From the NCBI GenBank assembly GCA_903880095.1, contig CAIRNX010000017.1:1-33758 (forward strand): a stretch of DNA of 33,758 bases. Direction: 5' to 3'. This DNA comes from an uncultured Micrococcales bacterium. GTDB taxonomy: Bacteria > Actinomycetota > Actinomycetes > Actinomycetales > Microbacteriaceae. The position numbers were made by a program, and so were the translations under genes. Shown in pieces: positions 32,450 to 33,758 of the stretch; position 1 is the stretch's first letter, and each line of letters starts with the position of its first letter. The notes below the pieces were generated by a model. That model did not search any database. It was not told where the DNA came from and was given only the letters and a program-made list of their open reading frames with translations.

Positions 32450-32964
32450 TGGCAAGACTTGAAGTAGTTAAAGGTGACATCACCACTTTTGTTGCCGACG
32501 CAATCGTGAATGCAGCCAACGAACAGTTGCAGCATGGTGGTGGAGTCGCGCTTGCGATCTCGAAGGCCGCCGGCCCGGAGCTTCAAGCTTTCTGCCACAA
32601 CCTCCCTACGGTTGCCACCGGCGATGCCGTAGTCACCCCAGGCTTTAACCTGCCCGCCAAGTTTGTGGTTCACGCGGTCGGCCCAATCTGGCAGGGCGGC
32701 ACCAATGGCGAACCCGGGCTGTTGTTTAAGGCCTACTACCGAGCCGCGCAGGTGGCCGTCGAGGCCGGCGCAAAAACCATCGCGTTCCCATCGATATCAA
32801 CCGGCATCTACGGTTACCCGATCGAGGACGCCGCCGAGATGGCCGTGGCTGCGCTGCTCGAGGCGCTCGCCGACTTTCTAATGATCGAAAAGATCACCAT
32901 CGTCACATTCTCTGATGAAGACTTCTTGGTGTTCAGCGAGGCCACCGAAGGCCTTTTCGACTAG
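32449..32964 (+). CDS. Macro-domain ADP-ribose hydrolase (O-acetyl-ADP-ribose deacetylase type)
   Basis: This 171-residue protein is a stand-alone macro domain of the MacroD/YmdB type, whose members remove ADP-ribose from proteins or deacetylate O-acetyl-ADP-ribose. Family marks are VVKGDITTFVADAIVNAANEQL (residues 5-26), the GGGVALAI loop (31-38), the VHAVGPIW strand (about 72-79) and the diphosphate-binding SISTGIYGYPIEDAA stretch (about 110-124). A GAAAGG Shine-Dalgarno lies nine bases before the ATG inside the previous gene. The TGATG overlap couples it to the unknown gene at 31925. Confidence 0.93.
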   Translation: MARLEVVKGDITTFVADAIVNAANEQLQHGGGVALAISKAAGPELQAFCHNLPTVATGDAVVTPGFNLPAKFVVHAVGPIWQGGTNGEPGLLFKAYYRAAQVAVEAGAKTIAFPSISTGIYGYPIEDAAEMAVAALLEALADFLMIEKITIVTFSDEDFLVFSEATEGLFD

Positions 32965-32981
32965 GCGTGAAATTTGGAGTA

Positions 32982-33695
32982 ATGGATAGACGTCAATTTC
33001 TCAGCTTGGGCGTAACCGCGAGCATTGCCGGAGTCACGGCTTTGGGTGGCGAGCCAGCCTGGGCGTGGCCGAAATCGTGCCTTACCCAACTGCCTAAATC
33101 GCCTCACCCTCGAATGGCGTGGACTCTTGATGATGGCTTTTCGTTGCCGGCCATGAAGGCATATGTGAATTTGCTTCAAGACCATGACCACCTAAAGATG
33201 ACAATGTTCGTCTTGCAGGAGGCGCCGGCCTGGAAGGCGCTGGCCAAGCCGATAACCGAATTGGTAAATGCGGGCCGCGTGCAACTCGGCAATCACACAT
33301 GGCAGCACAAATCCCTTACAGGCCTCAGCGACGCACACATCAAGGAGCAGCTGACACACTGCGGAAAATTCATTGAAGACACCTTTGGTGTGAGTGCGGG
33401 CACATACTTTCGCCCGCCATACGGCAACATCGATTCACGCGTTATAAATGTGGCGCGTGAGGTTGGCTACACAACGCCCGTGCTTTGGTTGGGCTCAACG
33501 GGGGCTGGCGACAAAGAGAGCGTGGCTGGAAACTGGAAGATGTGCCAGAAGTGGATGCATGATGGACGAATTGTGATCGACCATTCAAACAGCGATGTCA
33601 CTGTTCACAACTTCGCAAAAGTGCTAGGCCTCTTGAAGAGCCGAAACCTAACTACGGTGACTCTTCAAGACGTCTTCGGTAACGGGCTTCGCTAG
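32982..33695 (+). CDS. Tat-exported polysaccharide deacetylase (NodB family, CE4)
   Basis: This enzyme should remove N- or O-acetyl groups from a cell-wall or exopolysaccharide outside the cytoplasm. From the ATG at 32982 it has 237 residues and a twin-arginine signal (MDRRQFLSLGVTASIAG), with cleavage near PAWA. NodB motifs are visible: TLDDG with Asp50 and Asp51, the metal-binding HTWQH with His105 and His109, FRPPYGNID (about residue 140-148) and a late VIDHSN motif. An in-frame GTG at 32967 would add five residues; a GGAG lies only two bases before the ATG, so the start is uncertain. It follows the macro-domain gene closely, possibly in one transcript. The substrate is unknown. Confidence 0.88.
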   Translation: MDRRQFLSLGVTASIAGVTALGGEPAWAWPKSCLTQLPKSPHPRMAWTLDDGFSLPAMKAYVNLLQDHDHLKMTMFVLQEAPAWKALAKPITELVNAGRVQLGNHTWQHKSLTGLSDAHIKEQLTHCGKFIEDTFGVSAGTYFRPPYGNIDSRVINVAREVGYTTPVLWLGSTGAGDKESVAGNWKMCQKWMHDGRIVIDHSNSDVTVHNFAKVLGLLKSRNLTTVTLQDVFGNGLR

Positions 33696-33699
33696 GCGG

Positions 33700-33758
33700 C
33701 TACTTCTTGGCAACGTTGATAGTTTTGGTAGCGCTCAAGAACTGATGGGTTTCATCAC
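33700..33758 (-). CDS. 3' end of a gene, probably a secreted protein (partial)
   Basis: The minus strand reads in frame from the window edge to a TAG stop at 33700-33702 and encodes the last 18 residues, ending QFLSATKTINVAKK. The short basic end (TKTINVAKK) resembles the C-termini of the secreted Ig-like proteins in this window (ATVTK, TAKATK), so a similar exported protein is plausible. It is convergent with the deacetylase gene with a four-base gap. Too little is visible for a family call. Confidence 0.5.
   Translation of the reverse strand, partial: DETHQFLSATKTINVAKK

Overview
The window looks like a chromosomal segment of a Gram-positive actinobacterium with moderate GC content. The best guess is a small-genome member of the Microbacteriaceae, such as the planktonic freshwater Aquiluna/Rhodoluna type; this lineage call is inference, not proven. 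Supporting signs are the dnaK-grpE-dnaJ-hspR operon with a MerR-type HspR, several genes with a TANNNT -10 box only 6-8 bases before the start codon and no Shine-Dalgarno (leaderless style), many secreted proteins with AxA-type signal peptides, and LacI-controlled sugar uptake. No mobile element, CRISPR array, rRNA or tRNA was seen.

Layout. 1-3730: heat-shock operon dnaK, grpE, a zinc-finger-less dnaJ, and hspR. 3839-6613: a large secreted protein with a C-type lectin-like domain and GLUG repeats. 6633-9320: a CASTOR/POLLUX-like ion channel and an AlkD-like DNA repair protein. 9394-13047: a 1217-residue secreted protein with three 87-residue Ig-like repeats. 13095-15681: exonuclease III (xth) divergent from pyrE, then an MFS transporter.

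15700-27780 is the most interesting part: a beta-glucan (laminarin-like) utilisation region. It holds a secreted two-domain protein of unknown fold, two secreted GH16 endo-glucanases, an ABC sugar importer (binding protein plus two permeases, no ATPase), a GH1 beta-glucosidase, a LacI regulator, and a secreted protein with two tandem carbohydrate-binding-like domains. Seven copies of a palindrome of the form GAAANCGNTTTC, plus one shorter variant, lie only in front of these transcription units and almost certainly form the operators of the LacI protein. The proposed pathway is: surface or secreted GH16 enzymes cut the polysaccharide, the unknown proteins bind it, the ABC importer takes up oligosaccharides, GH1 hydrolyses them to glucose, and LacI senses a product. 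A DUF2087 protein (18758-19018) sits inside the region but has its own promoter.

27831-33758: a HAD-IIA phosphatase divergent from a SpoU-type RNA methyltransferase, a small secreted or membrane-tethered protein, purA, a membrane protein with a PH-like domain, an unknown helical protein translationally coupled to a macro-domain hydrolase, a Tat-exported polysaccharide deacetylase, and the 3' end of another gene on the minus strand. No gene-free stretch exceeds about 215 bases.
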